Source: Pantoea nemavictus
GTDB taxonomy: Bacteria > Pseudomonadota > Gammaproteobacteria > Enterobacterales > Enterobacteriaceae
Reading direction: 5' to 3'
NCBI RefSeq assembly: GCF_037479095.1
Contig: NZ_JBBGZW010000001.1
Coordinates: 2,542,001 to 2,606,000, forward strand
Length of the DNA: 64,000 nt
Shown: positions 63,141 to 64,000 of the stretch, one piece after another
How positions within the stretch are numbered: the first letter of the stretch is position 1
Layout of the letters: each line of letters opens with the position of its first letter
Position numbers and translations under genes: made by a program
The notes under the pieces: model-generated
Database searches by the model: none
What the model was told of the DNA's origin: nothing
Seen by the model: the letters and a program-made list of their open reading frames with translations, nothing else

Positions 63141-64000
63141 TTCACACTCTCCTGCGCTTTTAAGAAGAAATCACTGTTACCAAAGTTGCCTGACTTGAGG
63201 ATTACCCACTTTTCTTCATCTAATACCTGTGTCCAGGGTACACCAGGCGCGACAGCATCGCCGATCACCATGCCTTTGATATTGAGGCCCTGTGATACCG
63301 CACCCGACGTTTCACCGCCAGCGACGATAAATTTGTTGAAACCTTCCTTGCTTAAATTGTGGGCAAGTGTGGCGAAGAAGCTTTCAATCTTCTCACTGAC
63401 AAATTCTGCACCGTAGTTCTTCTGAATAATCTCGATAATCTGAGGCGGTTGCGTGGCATAGACCATCGGAGCCAACGCATCATTCTTTTGGGTCACCACC
63501 CAGCCCGTCACCGTCTGCAGGTACGTTGGTTCGTGAAGGATTTTTTCCACATCCAGTGCCAGTGAGGAGGCGCGCTGCTGATAAAAGTTCACCTGCTGGT
63601 TGGTCATGGAAGAGCAGCTGCCTGACAGGACAATGCTTGCCCCCTCTTTGCTGATAGCAAACGCAGGCTTATCAGCAGATTTATGCATCGTATCCAGTGC
63701 CGCAATGGCATAACCAATACCTGCTGCACCGGTGATAAGGACATAATCTGCGGTTTCACGCGCGACGGTTAACAGATCGTTGTTATCCAGTACGTCACAG
63801 ATAACATATTTGATCTTTTCCTCTGCCAGTTTGGCTAGGGCATCAGGAATGTCTTCTACATGATTTTTGATGGTGTCGAGATCGATGACTTCACAGCGGC
63901 CGGTGGATTGCGCCTCCATCAATTTTTTTAGTGAAGACTCTCTCATCGGTGTGACTGGATGATGTTCCATCCCGCTTTGATTCAATAACTGCCCTTTCAC
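63137..64000 (-). CDS. otnK: 3-oxo-tetronate kinase, C-terminal part (cut by window edge)
   Basis: The visible 287 residues are the C-terminal two-thirds of an OtnK/YgbK four-carbon acid sugar kinase: LLNQSGMEHHPVTPMRE, VLSGSCSSMTNQQV, the nucleotide-binding VAGGETSGAV and GDAVAPGVPW. The N-terminal domain lies beyond 64000. It phosphorylates 3-oxo-tetronate, the substrate for OtnC. Confidence 0.92.
   Translation of the reverse strand: MKGQLLNQSGMEHHPVTPMRESSLKKLMEAQSTGRCEVIDLDTIKNHVEDIPDALAKLAEEKIKYVICDVLDNNDLLTVARETADYVLITGAAGIGYAIAALDTMHKSADKPAFAISKEGASIVLSGSCSSMTNQQVNFYQQRASSLALDVEKILHEPTYLQTVTGWVVTQKNDALAPMVYATQPPQIIEIIQKNYGAEFVSEKIESFFATLAHNLSKEGFNKFIVAGGETSGAVSQGLNIKGMVIGDAVAPGVPWTQVLDEEKWVILKSGNFGNSDFFLKAQESVK

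Overview
The window reads as a gammaproteobacterium of the Erwiniaceae (Pantoea or Erwinia type). The tRNA-Phe remnants are near-identical to enterobacterial tRNA-Phe, and yghU, grxB, frmR/frmA, a Nac-like LysR regulator, panB and otnC/otnK all look enterobacterial. The genus is an inference. Most of the sequence is accessory catabolism and transport, GC-rich and tightly packed, interrupted by AT-rich islands near 9.4-12.6 kb, 34.3-51 kb and 52-58 kb.

Layout. 0-4.2 kb: end of a LysR regulator, then a sodium/solute symporter, a cytoplasmic sialidase-like protein and an SDR in overlapping order. 4.3-9.2 kb: a sigma-54 activator divergent from a dehydrogenase/isomerase/binding-protein operon that carries a textbook -24/-12 promoter. 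9.4-12.6 kb: AT-rich surface-polysaccharide genes. 12.8-14.3 kb: a chemoreceptor. 14.38-15.59 kb: a complete IS110 element whose probable bridge RNA guides can be read directly. 15.6-16.8 kb: DUF1330 and yghU. 16.9-22.5 kb: inositol-like catabolic genes with two LacI-type regulators. 22.6-32.4 kb: a polar amino-acid ABC transporter, 5-oxoprolinase subunits pxpABC, an aminotransferase, an SDR, a biotin-carrier-like protein without the biotin lysine, and a Nac-like regulator. 32.6-34.3 kb: an EamA transporter and an RraA-like aldolase.

34.73-50.0 kb is a genomic island of about 15 kb bounded by two direct repeats. Each repeat is the 3' half of tRNA-Phe followed by the start of a SPI-7/PAPI-1-type ICE parA gene. 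The left copy is decayed. The right copy continues into an intact parA and then a dnaB start fused in frame to the end of an ICE DUF4400 membrane-protein gene, the scar of a large deletion. The island cargo looks like defence against reactive carbonyls, electrophiles and quinones: frmR, frmA, gfa, grxB, DoxX, tautomerase, ABM monooxygenase, esterase, DHA2 efflux and several LysR regulators.

52.8-57.4 kb is the most unusual locus. It is an AT-rich, tightly coupled set of Fe(II)/2-oxoglutarate oxygenase, SAM methyltransferase, ATP-grasp ligase, EamA exporter and AraC regulator. It looks like a small biosynthetic cluster for a modified amino acid or dipeptide. The oxygenase gene is split by a 7-bp tandem duplication. 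58.2-64 kb holds an extra panB, a LysE exporter with a divergent Lrp regulator, and a DeoR/CitMHS/otnC/otnK tetronate-type catabolic operon running off the right edge.
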